The translations under genes were made by a program, and so were the position numbers. 64,000 nt of DNA from Herbiconiux sp. SALV-R1 (GTDB lineage Bacteria; Actinomycetota; Actinomycetes; Actinomycetales; Microbacteriaceae), in assembly GCF_013113715.1 (NCBI RefSeq), contig NZ_CP053344.1, positions 682,001-746,000 on the forward strand. The letters run 5' to 3'. Numbering within the stretch: the first letter of the stretch is position 1; each line of letters starts with the position of its first letter. The notes under the pieces are model-generated. The model did no database searches and was not told the origin of the DNA. It saw only the letters and a list, made by a program, of their open reading frames with translations. This document shows, one piece after another, positions 15,401 to 22,521 of this stretch.

Positions 15401-17841
15401 ATCTCCATGTTGGTGCTGAGGGCGGCGCCATCCATCGTGACGCGGTGCTCGAGGGCGGACTTGATCTGCGCCCGCACGGCGGCGGGGCGCGCGCCCTTGT
15501 CGTGGAGGTCGAGAGAGAAGGGGCCGAGTCCGATCTCGTCGAGTCGGCGCTGCACGACGGACAGCGCGGCGCGCTTCTCAGCCACGAAGAGCACGCGCTT
15601 CCCGTCGGCGAGGGCCTTCGCGAGCAGGTTCGTGATGGTCTGCGACTTGCCCGTGCCCGGAGGGCCCTCGAGCACGAAAGTGCGGCCCTGCGCGGCCTCG
15701 GCGACCGCTTCGAGCTGCGATGAGTCGGCCGGCACCGGGCACTGCGCGCTCAGGGCGTCGAGGTCGGGGGCGTTCTCGGCGGCCGCCGGCGGCATCGGGT
15801 CGACGAACGGCTCCGTCGGCGTCTCGATGAGGTGCCTCACCAGAGGGTTGCCGGCGAGCGACTCCCAGTTCTCGTCGAGGTCTTTCCAGAGCCGGAACTT
15901 GGCGAACTGCAGGATGCCCAGATTCACCGAATCCTCGACGCGGAAGGGGAGGTGCGCATCCAGCATCGCCTGCCGGACGGCGGTGAAGGCGGCGTGGAGG
16001 TCGATGCCCGCGCCATCCTGAACCGGATCGGACAACCCCGGAATGCTCAGGTCGTAGGCCTGCGACAGCTTCTCGAGCAGGCAGTAGTTGGGAGTGGACG
16101 CGCCGGACTCGTCGAGCGAGAGGCGGTAGAGCGACCCGCGGTTCGCCGTGGTGAGGGTGACGGGAATGAGGATGAGGGGCGACTTGAGCTCGCGGTCGTT
16201 GAACGACCAGTGCAGCATGCCGAAGGCGAGGTAGAGGTTGTTCGCGCCGGTCTCCTCGACGATGGTCTTCGCCTTGTAGGCGAGGTAGCGGAGCTTGGTG
16301 GCGTATGACTCGTCGGTGATGTCGATGTACGCCTCCTTGCGGTCTTCGAGGAGCTGGGCGCGCGTCTCGTCGGGCAGGTCGCGGCCGAACTGGATCTTGC
16401 GCTCGCGGTCGACGGCGCTGACCGCGGTGGAGGGGCGGAGGGAGAGGCTGATGCCGGAGTTGATCTGGTCTTCGAGGAGGGGGAGGGATGCGCTCGGCAC
16501 GGCCAGGGAGTAACCGGCGCGGTCGGTGAAGTTGATGAGGCGGTTGCGGAGGCTGAGGTCGAGGAGGGAGTTCTTCCACTGGGAGACGCGGGGTGGGGTG
16601 GGGCGTCTTGCGGTTGCCGCGCCTGGGGTGTCTCCGGTTGAGGCGGTGGCTGCGGCTGTGGCTCCGGCTGCTCGGCCTTCTCTGATGGCGACTCTCGGGG
16701 CGACGCGGTACTCGGTGACGATGACCGTGCCGTCGGGCTCGATGGAGCGGGACGGGAGCGGGAAGATGCTCGCCGAGCGGGCGGCGCCCACGTCGATCGT
16801 GCCGATGTAGGTGCTCGGAGACGCTTCGAGGCGGGCTCTCGCTGCGCTCTTCGCTGAGTCAAGGTCGCCGTCTCGGGAGTCGGTGACGGCGGTGGTCTCG
16901 ATCAGTGTGAGCTGCCCGAGCGCGACTCGGTTGACGAGGTCACCGAGTTCGAAGTCGACCACCGAGCCGAGCTGGCTGTTGTGGCGCCAGTAGCCGAGGA
17001 AGGCGTGGCCGTCGAAGATCCAGAGGGTGGAGTTGATGCCCGCCTGTTCCAGCGCTGCGGCGAGCACGACCGTGGTGTCGAGGCAGGTGCCGACCCGGCC
17101 CTCGAGCACCTCGGCGGGGGTACGGACCTTCTGGCCCGTGCTCGACCAGCTCGCGGGCGGTTCGGCGTAACGGATGCGGCGCGCGCGCATGGCCTCGTAG
17201 ATCGCCTCGACCGTCGCATCCACTCGGTTGGGGTCTTCGAGCTGGTAGCCGGTCATGCTGCGGTCCCCGGTGCGCTGCTCGAGGAGTTCGCCGCCTTCGT
17301 GGAGGAGCGGTTGGATGGCGGCGGCGTTGGGTTGCACGTAGGCGGGGAGGAGTTCCATGCCGAGCTGCACCGGGGTGGTGCGCCACTGGGAGGCGGCGAG
17401 GACGTCGACGTCGGCGGATGCTTCGGCGAGGGTTGTCGGGGCGGCGTCGGGGTCAGTGGCGGGGTCGGTGGCCGCCGTCAGCCGCGCGGTGATGCGCCCG
17501 GGGCGCTGCTCGTCGACGGCGAGCATCGTCGCCGGGTCGAGGAACAGGCTGAGGTCGGAGAGGGTAACGGTCGCCTTCTCGGCGAGGTCGATGAGGGTGG
17601 TGCGGGGTGTGCCCAGCGAGCCGAACGCATCCGTCGCTTCTATCGTGAGCGAGGCGCCGCGCACCATCGGGCCCGGGTTCGTGATGGTGACGGCTTCGAG
17701 CGCGGAGAGGCGCGCGTTCGCTTGGGCGTAGCTGACGACGCCGGCCGTGGTGAGAGCGAGTGTGATGGGTGGTGCTGCGGGCACGGTGACCTGTTCGGTG
17801 CTGCGTGCATCCACGTCGTCGCGATTGTTTCTGGACTCCAT
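12472..17841 (-). CDS. Very large SF1 helicase: DUF4011-type, transglutaminase-like N-terminus, Vsr-like nuclease C-terminus
   Basis: About 1,789 residues from ATG 17841 (an earlier ATG at 17871 is possible). Order: a beta-rich N-terminal domain; a transglutaminase-like fold (RVGTCLDTTVVLAAAL and DGHAFLGYW, Cys/His pair, about 260-300); a DUF4011 segment from WKNSLLDLSLRNRLINF; Walker A EGPPGTGKSQT near 725; a coiled/helical insert with GFFGRKKRRR; DEAS box VVVFDEASQIR near 1355; VVGDSKQMPPT; SWHYRSQDESL; VQGDERDTILFS; VAVTRARRQVLLF; and a Vsr/DUF559-like tail with LLDGDSWKSRRTVADRDGLP. The family is widespread in actinobacteria and repeatedly found among defence genes; its substrate is unknown. 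Monocistronic, convergent with the OLD gene. Confidence 0.85.
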   Translation of the reverse strand: MESRNNRDDVDARSTEQVTVPAAPPITLALTTAGVVSYAQANARLSALEAVTITNPGPMVRGASLTIEATDAFGSLGTPRTTLIDLAEKATVTLSDLSLFLDPATMLAVDEQRPGRITARLTAATDPATDPDAAPTTLAEASADVDVLAASQWRTTPVQLGMELLPAYVQPNAAAIQPLLHEGGELLEQRTGDRSMTGYQLEDPNRVDATVEAIYEAMRARRIRYAEPPASWSSTGQKVRTPAEVLEGRVGTCLDTTVVLAAALEQAGINSTLWIFDGHAFLGYWRHNSQLGSVVDFELGDLVNRVALGQLTLIETTAVTDSRDGDLDSAKSAARARLEASPSTYIGTIDVGAARSASIFPLPSRSIEPDGTVIVTEYRVAPRVAIREGRAAGATAAATASTGDTPGAATARRPTPPRVSQWKNSLLDLSLRNRLINFTDRAGYSLAVPSASLPLLEDQINSGISLSLRPSTAVSAVDRERKIQFGRDLPDETRAQLLEDRKEAYIDITDESYATKLRYLAYKAKTIVEETGANNLYLAFGMLHWSFNDRELKSPLILIPVTLTTANRGSLYRLSLDESGASTPNYCLLEKLSQAYDLSIPGLSDPVQDGAGIDLHAAFTAVRQAMLDAHLPFRVEDSVNLGILQFAKFRLWKDLDENWESLAGNPLVRHLIETPTEPFVDPMPPAAAENAPDLDALSAQCPVPADSSQLEAVAEAAQGRTFVLEGPPGTGKSQTITNLLAKALADGKRVLFVAEKRAALSVVQRRLDEIGLGPFSLDLHDKGARPAAVRAQIKSALEHRVTMDGAALSTNMEIANSNRRTLSRYAERLHEKNAAGLSLYSARTSELAADAFVPELPVPPGLVSGGTADDFDAVRVALRDLPETADYVRPQRVNPWGFVVDRPDAPITSTDAHSAAQNLDRAIAAALDAGVAADFIARATSPEQLADWSRIDGYQREPLTTIDAARDTVTPSAWNVAAQAVVDQVAALTQSPPAWLQQAQPEAVNLDIAGIHGEAIAADQSGFFGRKKRRRAVAAKLAPALRSPEAINLKHLSTFTGQIAETASQVNSLRAAAQQLAGVRIPADWNPLRPADAESVTSQITWLRWVGITIGLRPAEKPDAFTRDCRRLYETTQPDATRSQAVATVAETWAALIAAAHTTADNLTNWASDQGFFEAWAATRAGRNVDSPTPVTLDRWLAFTRALEPLRRRGMTDAVKALESGELSADDARLSFEKGLAAASVAERQQTTGLADFDPTAHNRSIERFTTSALAIRAELPNAIPAHVLALRSFDSSAPAGQVGLLRRQLERQRGGMSVRTLLDTFGELITQVLPITLMSPESVARFFPAKPGLFDVVVFDEASQIRVADAVGAMGRADSVVVVGDSKQMPPTSFGETALDADDEVELSAGVVEDEESILSECVQSQVPSKWLSWHYRSQDESLISFSNHHYYESRLSSFPAPLRATERSSLDGYGVSLVRVNATFNRAGKGKELRTNRIEAEAIVAEIRRRFDAAVALAGPSAEPADFEAPSLGVVTFNAQQRDFIENLLRDTGDERILNALDNDSERLFVKNLENVQGDERDTILFSIAFSVNEKGFLPLNFGPLQRAGGERRLNVAVTRARRQVLLFASFDPSELRAEQTSSVGVKHLKSYLEMAANGSDALEADPRRTAIFDRHRDDIAAELRLRGLAVKTDVGLSDFRVDLSIAPADEPDRPVLAVLLDGDSWKSRRTVADRDGLPIEVLKNLMHWPAVERVWLPEWLHDREAVLDRLELAIADVQAAAANGEQLARN

Positions 17842-18145
17842 CGAGCTACTCCCGGCGCTGTACGGTGACACCCACTTTCGCAGCGCACGGGCACGTGGTC
17901 ACTGCGTGCGTTGAGCATAGCCGCGGCCGCTGACATGGCCTGGGGAGACTGCCGCGAGCCTGTGGATATCTCCATTTCGCGGCGACAGCCGCGTAGCATT
18001 TCCGCATTCCCTACGACACTGCAATTGATCGACCGTGAAAGTAGGAGCAATGAGATCCCGTGCACTCAAGGTAGACGAGACTGCTCAGCGAGACGCTGAA
18101 CGGATATCCTCGATACACCATCTGCGACCGCGCGAAGGAGATGAC

Positions 18146-18367
18146 GTGTCACTCTCGATCGACCTGAGCGATGAGGAAGAACGGCGCATCGCCGCTGTCA
18201 CCGCGCGTACGGGCCAGCCTGCCGCCGAGTTCGTTCATGAAGCGATCGTGACGCACCTCGACGAGGCGGACGACACCGAGTGGGCGGAGAACGCGGCGAG
18301 GGACTGGGCCGCGTCCGGAAGCCCGTCCCGGCCGCTGAGCGAGCTCCGCCGCGAGCTAGGGCTTTGA
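18146..18367 (+). CDS. Antitoxin of RelE/ParE-type pair (ribbon-helix-helix-like)
   Basis: A 73-residue protein starting at GTG 18146, chosen because GAAGGAG lies 5 bp upstream. The N-terminus SLSIDLSDEEERRIAAVTARTG is a ribbon-helix-helix-like strand plus helix, and the acidic C-terminal half (DEADDTEWAENAARDW) ending in LSELRRELGL is typical of antitoxin tails that wrap the toxin. The frame is open further upstream, but there is no ribosome site there. The stop TGA overlaps the TTG start of the toxin gene. The roughly 300 bp between this gene and the helicase (17842-18145) contain nothing else recognisable and must carry its promoter. Confidence 0.8.
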   Translation: MSLSIDLSDEEERRIAAVTARTGQPAAEFVHEAIVTHLDEADDTEWAENAARDWAASGSPSRPLSELRRELGL

Positions 18368-18627
18368 CTCGCTGGAAGGTCGAGACGAGCCCTGAGTTCG
18401 ACAAGGCCTTCCGGAAGCTGGATCGCGCCGTCGCGAAGCGAGTGCTGGTGTATCTCGACGGGCTTCTTGAACTCGATGATCCGCGAAGTCGGGGCAAGCG
18501 GCTGTCCGGGGACCTGGGTGACTTCTGGCGATATCGAATCGGCGACTATCGGCTTGTGGTGCGGGTGCGTGACCAGCAGCTGATTGTCGTCGCGGTGCAG
18601 ATCGGTCACCGGTCGCGGATCTACTGA
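18364..18627 (+). CDS. RelE/ParE-superfamily toxin
   Basis: An 87-residue basic protein from TTG 18364, which overlaps the antitoxin stop in a TTGA arrangement. The fold pattern is RelE/ParE: WKVETSPEFDKAFRKLDRAVAKRV, helix, then LSGDLGDFWRYRIGDYRLVVRVRDQQLIVVAVQIGHRSRIY (spanning the last 45 residues). The conserved basic residues in RYRIGDYRLV and the terminal GHRSRIY are those that in RelE-like toxins contact mRNA at the ribosome. The TTG start and coupling would keep toxin synthesis below that of antitoxin. The toxin target (ribosome-bound mRNA versus gyrase) cannot be decided from sequence. Confidence 0.88.
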   Translation: MTRWKVETSPEFDKAFRKLDRAVAKRVLVYLDGLLELDDPRSRGKRLSGDLGDFWRYRIGDYRLVVRVRDQQLIVVAVQIGHRSRIY

Positions 18628-18653
18628 GCCGCCGAGGGGATCACGCGAGCCGG

Positions 18654-19109
18654 TCAGGCCGACTTGCGCCTTGCGATGAGGTCTGAGAGGAGTTGCACGT
18701 CGGTGGGTTCGGCGTCGGGGGCGAGGGCGACGTAGTGGTCCATGATGGCGGCGCGGTAGCGCACCGGGAAGGTCTGGCCGGGGGAGAGGCGGGTGAGCTC
18801 GGTGATGGTGAGGCTCTGGTCGGCGATGCCCCGGAAGGTGGTGCCTTCGGCGGTCTCCACGTCGAGCATCAGCACCACGCGGGGGCTGCCCTCGCTGCTG
18901 ACTTCGCGCCAGTCGACAAGTACGCCGAGCGCGAGCGCGCCCGTCTTGAGCTCGGCGTTGCGGCGGCGGGCAGCGCCGCTCAAGATCGGGTTGGGGGCGA
19001 CGCCGGGGAAGTCGGGGCCGACGCCGAGCGACTCGCGACTCAGATCTGGTCTGAGCTGCGCCATCACGTCGGTGAAGCTCTGCGTGTTCTTCTTCTTCGA
19101 CCCGAACAT
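18654..19109 (-). CDS. Hypothetical protein, unknown function
   Basis: A 151-residue cytoplasmic-looking protein: a basic MFGSKKKNTQSF start, no signal peptide or membrane segment, and a beta-rich middle (GALALGVLVDWREV, RVVLMLDVETAEGTTFRG, TFPVRYRAAIMDHYVALAP) ending in a short basic helix. The pattern of strands suggests a small beta-barrel or SHOCT-less DUF of the kind common in actinobacteria, but I do not recognise it. It is convergent with the RelE-type toxin gene (26-bp gap) and followed by no same-strand partner. Confidence 0.65.
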   Translation of the reverse strand: MFGSKKKNTQSFTDVMAQLRPDLSRESLGVGPDFPGVAPNPILSGAARRRNAELKTGALALGVLVDWREVSSEGSPRVVLMLDVETAEGTTFRGIADQSLTITELTRLSPGQTFPVRYRAAIMDHYVALAPDAEPTDVQLLSDLIARRKSA

Positions 19110-19186
19110 CCTGAACCCCCTTGCCTCGATCGCACGGGTAGGTGCTGTCGGCGTTCAGGGCGTCGTCGCCTGAATGCTTGTTTGGC

Positions 19187-19648
19187 TCAGTCGCGCGGCG
19201 CCGCGGGCTTCATGTCGTAGGTCACCCAGGGGGTGGCCACCGCGTGGGCGTCGTAGAGACGGCGGGCGGTCGCATTGTCGGTTGCGGTAATCCATCGCAC
19301 GACGCTTCCGCCGCCTTCGCCGGCGCGTTCTGCAGCTTCTCGCAGCAGCGCCGTGGCTGCGCCCGTCCCGCGGGCTTCGGGTGCGGTGAACAGGTCGTCG
19401 AGATAGAGGCCGATCGTCGCTGTGGATGGACGTGCGAACCACCGGAGGTTGGCCAGGGCCACGAGACGATCGCTCTCGTCGACGGCGACTAAGCCGAACA
19501 GGCCGTGTTCGCTGTCGCGCACCCACTCCCAGGTCGTCGTCACCGACGCCGGGTCTTCGGCGAGCCCATAGAAGGCGCGGTAGCCGGCATAGAGCTCCGC
19601 CCAGGATGCTTCGTCATCGGGTCGGACGGCTCGGATGGTGATGCTCAT
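19187..19648 (-). CDS. GNAT-family N-acetyltransferase
   Basis: A 153-residue single-domain GNAT protein. It starts with MSITIRAVRPDDEASWAELY (motif C region), has the central strand LYLDDLFTAPEARGTGAATALL with the acetyl-CoA pyrophosphate loop R-G-T-G-A-A, and ends with the ITATDNATARRLYDAH segment typical of motif B. The substrate, a small amine or protein N-terminus, cannot be inferred. The gene is monocistronic and divergent from the secreted protein gene at 19840. Confidence 0.88.
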   Translation of the reverse strand: MSITIRAVRPDDEASWAELYAGYRAFYGLAEDPASVTTTWEWVRDSEHGLFGLVAVDESDRLVALANLRWFARPSTATIGLYLDDLFTAPEARGTGAATALLREAAERAGEGGGSVVRWITATDNATARRLYDAHAVATPWVTYDMKPAAPRD

Positions 19649-19839
19649 CCGGGAAGCCTACAAGTCGGCTCTCACGTGGCCGGGCGATGTGGTGCCTCGA
19701 GTACCGCGCGATTTGAGTAACAACTACTCAGGATGACTCGCCGGTCGAGGCGAGCAGGCTCGGAATCGCTTCGCGACGCGGAGTTGAAGAGCTGGATGAG
19801 GAGGCTCGCCTCCTGTTCGTGAAGGAGAGTGAGATCACA

Positions 19840-20475
19840 ATGCGCAGATCACTTGGTGCTGTGGCCGCGATCGTCGGTCTGATTGCGATCCTCGGCCCGA
19901 TGGCCGTGGCGTCGTCAGCGAGCGCTTCGGAAGCGGACGGACCTGTTGGCGGAGTGGCGCCGCTGCGCTTCATGGGCTTCGATGTCGAGCGCGCGGCAGA
20001 AAACGGCTATGACGTGCGCACTGATGAGAACGGGCTCCAGTACGCCGTCCCGACCGGGACTGCTCCCGGCAGCCTCGAAGGCGCGACACCGAAGTTCGAC
20101 CCGGTGGCGGGTGAGGTCGTTCGCGAGGGCGGTGCCGATGCGGGGAGTCCCTCTGATGGCGACTGTGGCACTGCCGAGCTCAACCTCATCAGCAACACCA
20201 AGGGTCGCACGGCGTACCACTTGAATGGTGCCTTTGGAACGGCGGTCTCCCACACGTGGGGTGTGTCGCTGCAGTCTTCCATCGACATGGGGTACGAGCC
20301 TTTGGATGGTTTTCCGCCCTTCCCCGGGGTCAGCCTCGATTGGGAGACGGATTTCACTCACGGCATCCAAGCCATCCGCAATACCCAACTCAATGCGATC
20401 GCGGGAGGAACGGTGACCACAGTCCTCGGCACGTGCTACGGGGGTAACCCGTCCGACAGCATCCTTTACTCATGA
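19840..20475 (+). CDS. Secreted protein, unknown function
   Basis: A 211-residue protein with a Sec signal peptide (MRRSLGAVAAIVGLIAILG...SSASA, cleavage expected around residue 30). The mature part is soluble, rich in Gly/Asp, with two cysteines (DGDCGTAEL and LGTCYGG) probably forming one disulfide, and a region HTWGVSLQSSIDMGYEPLDG. The ATG at 19840 is preferred to GTG 19819 because an AAGGAGA site lies upstream of it. A short hairpin (AGGAGG/CCTCCT, 19799-19814) overlaps the leader just before that site and could mask it. Its stop overlaps the next gene (ATGA), so the two are co-translated. Family not recognised. Confidence 0.7.
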   Translation: MRRSLGAVAAIVGLIAILGPMAVASSASASEADGPVGGVAPLRFMGFDVERAAENGYDVRTDENGLQYAVPTGTAPGSLEGATPKFDPVAGEVVREGGADAGSPSDGDCGTAELNLISNTKGRTAYHLNGAFGTAVSHTWGVSLQSSIDMGYEPLDGFPPFPGVSLDWETDFTHGIQAIRNTQLNAIAGGTVTTVLGTCYGGNPSDSILYS

Positions 20476-21008
20476 CGGACGCTGTCGAACGCATTGCCCG
20501 GCTTCGTATGCATCACGAGCGTGCGCGTGAGTTCGCGTTGCCTGTGCTTCGGTCTGTCCACCCGGACGCTCTGCTGGTCGGCTATTCGTTTCATGGGTTT
20601 GGGCGGCCGCCCAGCGTGCCGACAGATCGGATGACGGAGGCAAATCATGTAGTGCGCCCGAGTCTGGAGACTTCGCAGCCCATTGCGTTCACGACTAGAA
20701 CGTGGAAATTCGGGTGGGACATCGAATCCGATCTCCTCGCCCACGTGAGCACCCACATCATCAACGGAACGCGGAGATCGGCGATCCCGTCGAGAGCCGA
20801 ACACGACGAGTTGATGCGGTCGATTCGGGATGCGGAGCGGAGGGAGGTCGAGGTGTGGATCGATGGGGTGCCGCACCTCGGCACTGCCTTCGATCTGTTC
20901 GGTTCGACGTTCGTCAGGCTGCCGGAGATGGGCGGGGCGGCGATGATTTCCATTGCCGCGACGACGCCCTTCATCGAAGCGGGGTTCGCGAGCGACATTC
21001 CCGAGTGA
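20472..21008 (+). CDS. Hypothetical cytoplasmic protein coupled to the secreted protein
   Basis: A 178-residue protein with no signal peptide, starting in an ATGA overlap with the secreted protein gene. It begins with a helix (TDAVERIARLRMHHERARE), contains a Pro/Arg-rich middle, and ends with a strand-rich segment (EVEVWIDGVPHLGTAFDLFG, GAAMISIAATTPF). I recognise no motif. The strict coupling to an exported protein suggests a linked role such as a cytoplasmic partner or immunity-type protein, but nothing in the sequence proves it. Confidence 0.65.
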   Translation: MTDAVERIARLRMHHERAREFALPVLRSVHPDALLVGYSFHGFGRPPSVPTDRMTEANHVVRPSLETSQPIAFTTRTWKFGWDIESDLLAHVSTHIINGTRRSAIPSRAEHDELMRSIRDAERREVEVWIDGVPHLGTAFDLFGSTFVRLPEMGGAAMISIAATTPFIEAGFASDIPE

Positions 21009-21014
21009 GGCAGC

Positions 21015-21051
21015 GCCGCCGGCTGGCTTGGGTCGGCGGCCGGCCGGCGGC
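21015..21051. terminator. GC-rich hairpin between convergent genes
   Basis: Perfect 9-bp arms GCCGCCGGC (21015-21023) and GCCGGCGGC (21043-21051) with a 19-nt loop lie between the stop at 21008 and the convergent stop at 21072. There is no T-run, so it would be a GC-stem terminator serving either direction. Confidence 0.5.
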
Positions 21052-21071
21052 ATCCGTTCGCTCGCTTGGCG

Positions 21072-21803
21072 TCAGGCGCGGGGTGCGAGGGCCTCGGCGT
21101 AGAACTCGGAGGGGTCGTTCGCCAGCGACGACTTCACCAGGCGCGACCAGTCGTCGGCGAGCACCTCGATCGCGGCCGACTCGACGCCGTCGAGCGAGGC
21201 TGCGGCGACGGCGCGGGGCGCGATCTTCGGGCCGTCGTAGCGGGCCATCATGTCGGTGTCGGCGGCGCCGAGGTGGAGGGCCTGCACGAGGGTGCCCTGG
21301 GCGGCGAGTTCGAGGCGCACGCCGTTGGTCATCGCCCACTCGGCGGCCTTGGCGACGGCGTAGCCGTTGGCGCCGTTGGTCGAGAACCACGACAGGGCGG
21401 AGTTGACGTTCACGATCGCGCCGCCGCCGTTCGCCGCCAGCACGGGGGCGAAGGCGCGGATCACACCGAGCGTTCCCCAGAAGTGGGTGTCGAGTTCGCG
21501 GCGCACGCCAGCGAGGTCGTCGGTGCCGAGCAGGTTGGATCCGGTGGTGATGCCCGCGTTGTTCACGAGGAGGGTGACGTCGGTGGCGTGAGCCGCAGCA
21601 TCCGTCACCGTGGCGTCGTCGAGCAGGTCGAGGCGCAGCACCTCGACGCGGGGGTCGGGGAACTCGTCGGCGGGCACGGCGTCGGGGCGGCGCACGGCCG
21701 CGTAGACCTTGGCCGCGCCGCGCTCGAGCAGCTCGTCGACGAAGCTGCGGCCGATGCCGCGGTTGGCGCCGGTGACGAGGGCGACGGATCCTGCGATGTT
21801 CAT
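21072..21803 (-). CDS. Short-chain dehydrogenase/reductase (SDR)
   Basis: A 243-residue classical SDR. Cofactor motif TGANRGIG (residues 11-18), NNAG in the LLVNNAGI strand, the catalytic Ser in NVNSALSWF, and Tyr-x3-Lys in GYAVAKAA. The RR after strand 2 (AAVRRPD) suggests NADP(H) preference. Substrate unknown. It is divergent from a MerR-type regulator across a MerR-like palindrome at 21863-21880, so it is very probably the regulator's target. Confidence 0.9.
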   Translation of the reverse strand: MNIAGSVALVTGANRGIGRSFVDELLERGAAKVYAAVRRPDAVPADEFPDPRVEVLRLDLLDDATVTDAAAHATDVTLLVNNAGITTGSNLLGTDDLAGVRRELDTHFWGTLGVIRAFAPVLAANGGGAIVNVNSALSWFSTNGANGYAVAKAAEWAMTNGVRLELAAQGTLVQALHLGAADTDMMARYDGPKIAPRAVAAASLDGVESAAIEVLADDWSRLVKSSLANDPSEFYAEALAPRA

Positions 21804-21862
21804 GGGTGTCCTTTCACGTGGGGCGGCCTCGGGTGGGGCGCCGTCCGTCGACTACGCTAAGA

Positions 21863-21880
21863 CTTCACGTTGACGTCAAG
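21863..21880. promoter_or_regulatory. MerR-type operator (near-palindrome)
   Basis: CTTCACGTTGACGTCAAG is an 18-bp near-palindrome of the form CTTnACGTnnACGTnAAG, placed between the divergent SDR and MerR genes. Read on the minus strand it includes a TTGACG -35-like box for the SDR gene, the usual location for MerR-family operators, which lie in an over-long promoter spacer. Confidence 0.55.
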
Positions 21881-21943
21881 GGCAAGTCGGGGTGTCACGC
21901 CCACGGCGAACGCGCGGCGACGGACAAGCAGAACGGATGCGCG

Positions 21944-22363
21944 ATGAGCGACATGAGAATCGGCGAGCTCGCCGAGAGGGCCGGCGTCAGCACGCGGGCG
22001 CTGCGGTACTACGAGGAGCAGGGCATCCTGCACTCGGAGCGTACGCCGAGCGGGCAGCGGGTCTACGGCTCGGCGGCTGTGGATCGAGTGCGGCTCATTC
22101 AGCACCTGTTCTCGGCGGGGCTCGCGAGTCGGACGATCGCGCTCATCCTGCCGTGCGTCGACACCGGACATGCCCCGCCCGAGATGCTGGAGAGTCTGCA
22201 CAGCGAGCGGGATCGCATCACGCGGGTGATCGCCGACCTCGAGGTGGCGCGGAGGCGGCTCGATGAAGTGATCGAGATCACCGCGCATTCGACCCCGGAG
22301 GAGTGCGAGCGGGTGCGCGACGGGGCGGGGCGGACGTCGGCGATTCTGGGGGTTGTGGCGTAG
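21944..22363 (+). CDS. MerR-family transcriptional regulator
   Basis: A 139-residue MerR protein: winged-helix start MRIGELAERAGVSTRALRYYEEQGIL with the diagnostic RYYE, the wing SGQRVYG, then a dimerisation coiled coil (LESLHSERDRITRVIADLEVARRRLDEVI). Cysteines at LPCVDTG and EECERV might sense a metal or redox signal, but they do not match the standard MerR, CueR or SoxR metal site. ATG 21944 is chosen over the longer frame; a second ATG 9 bp later is also possible. It probably controls the divergent SDR gene and itself. Confidence 0.88.
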   Translation: MSDMRIGELAERAGVSTRALRYYEEQGILHSERTPSGQRVYGSAAVDRVRLIQHLFSAGLASRTIALILPCVDTGHAPPEMLESLHSERDRITRVIADLEVARRRLDEVIEITAHSTPEECERVRDGAGRTSAILGVVA

Positions 22364-22469
22364 CGATCATGCCCCGGTGACCCCGCGGCGCCTGCCGCTC
22401 GAACCGGTAGTGCGTCCCGACGATCGCAGGTCGGCGCCGACTTGCATTCGCCGTCTATCGAATGCCGGT

Positions 22470-22511
22470 ATTCACCAATTAGGCTATGTATGCATACATA
22501 AGTTGGCGAAT
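22470..22511. promoter_or_regulatory. Palindromic operator upstream of AbiE-like pair
   Basis: TATGTATGCATACATA at 22485-22500 is a perfect 16-bp palindrome. It is nested within a second inverted repeat (ATTCACCAATT 22470-22480 with AGTTGGCGAAT 22501-22511, 9 of 11 pairing). A -35-like TTCACC (22471-22476) and a -10-like TACATA (22495-22500) fall inside, so binding of the adjacent antitoxin would block the promoter. AbiEi antitoxins are known to autorepress through inverted repeats. Confidence 0.6.
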
Positions 22512-22521
22512 GGAGGTGATC

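Noticed and set aside
9542-17841. Gabija system (GajA plus GajB)
   Set aside because: The OLD protein is GajA-like, but the nearest helicase is on the opposite strand, is DUF4011-type rather than UvrD-type GajB, and is separated by 560 bp.
18035-18145. Upstream extension of the antitoxin reading frame
   Set aside because: No ribosome site at the ATG codons there, whereas GTG 18146 has GAAGGAG at ideal spacing and gives a standard antitoxin length.
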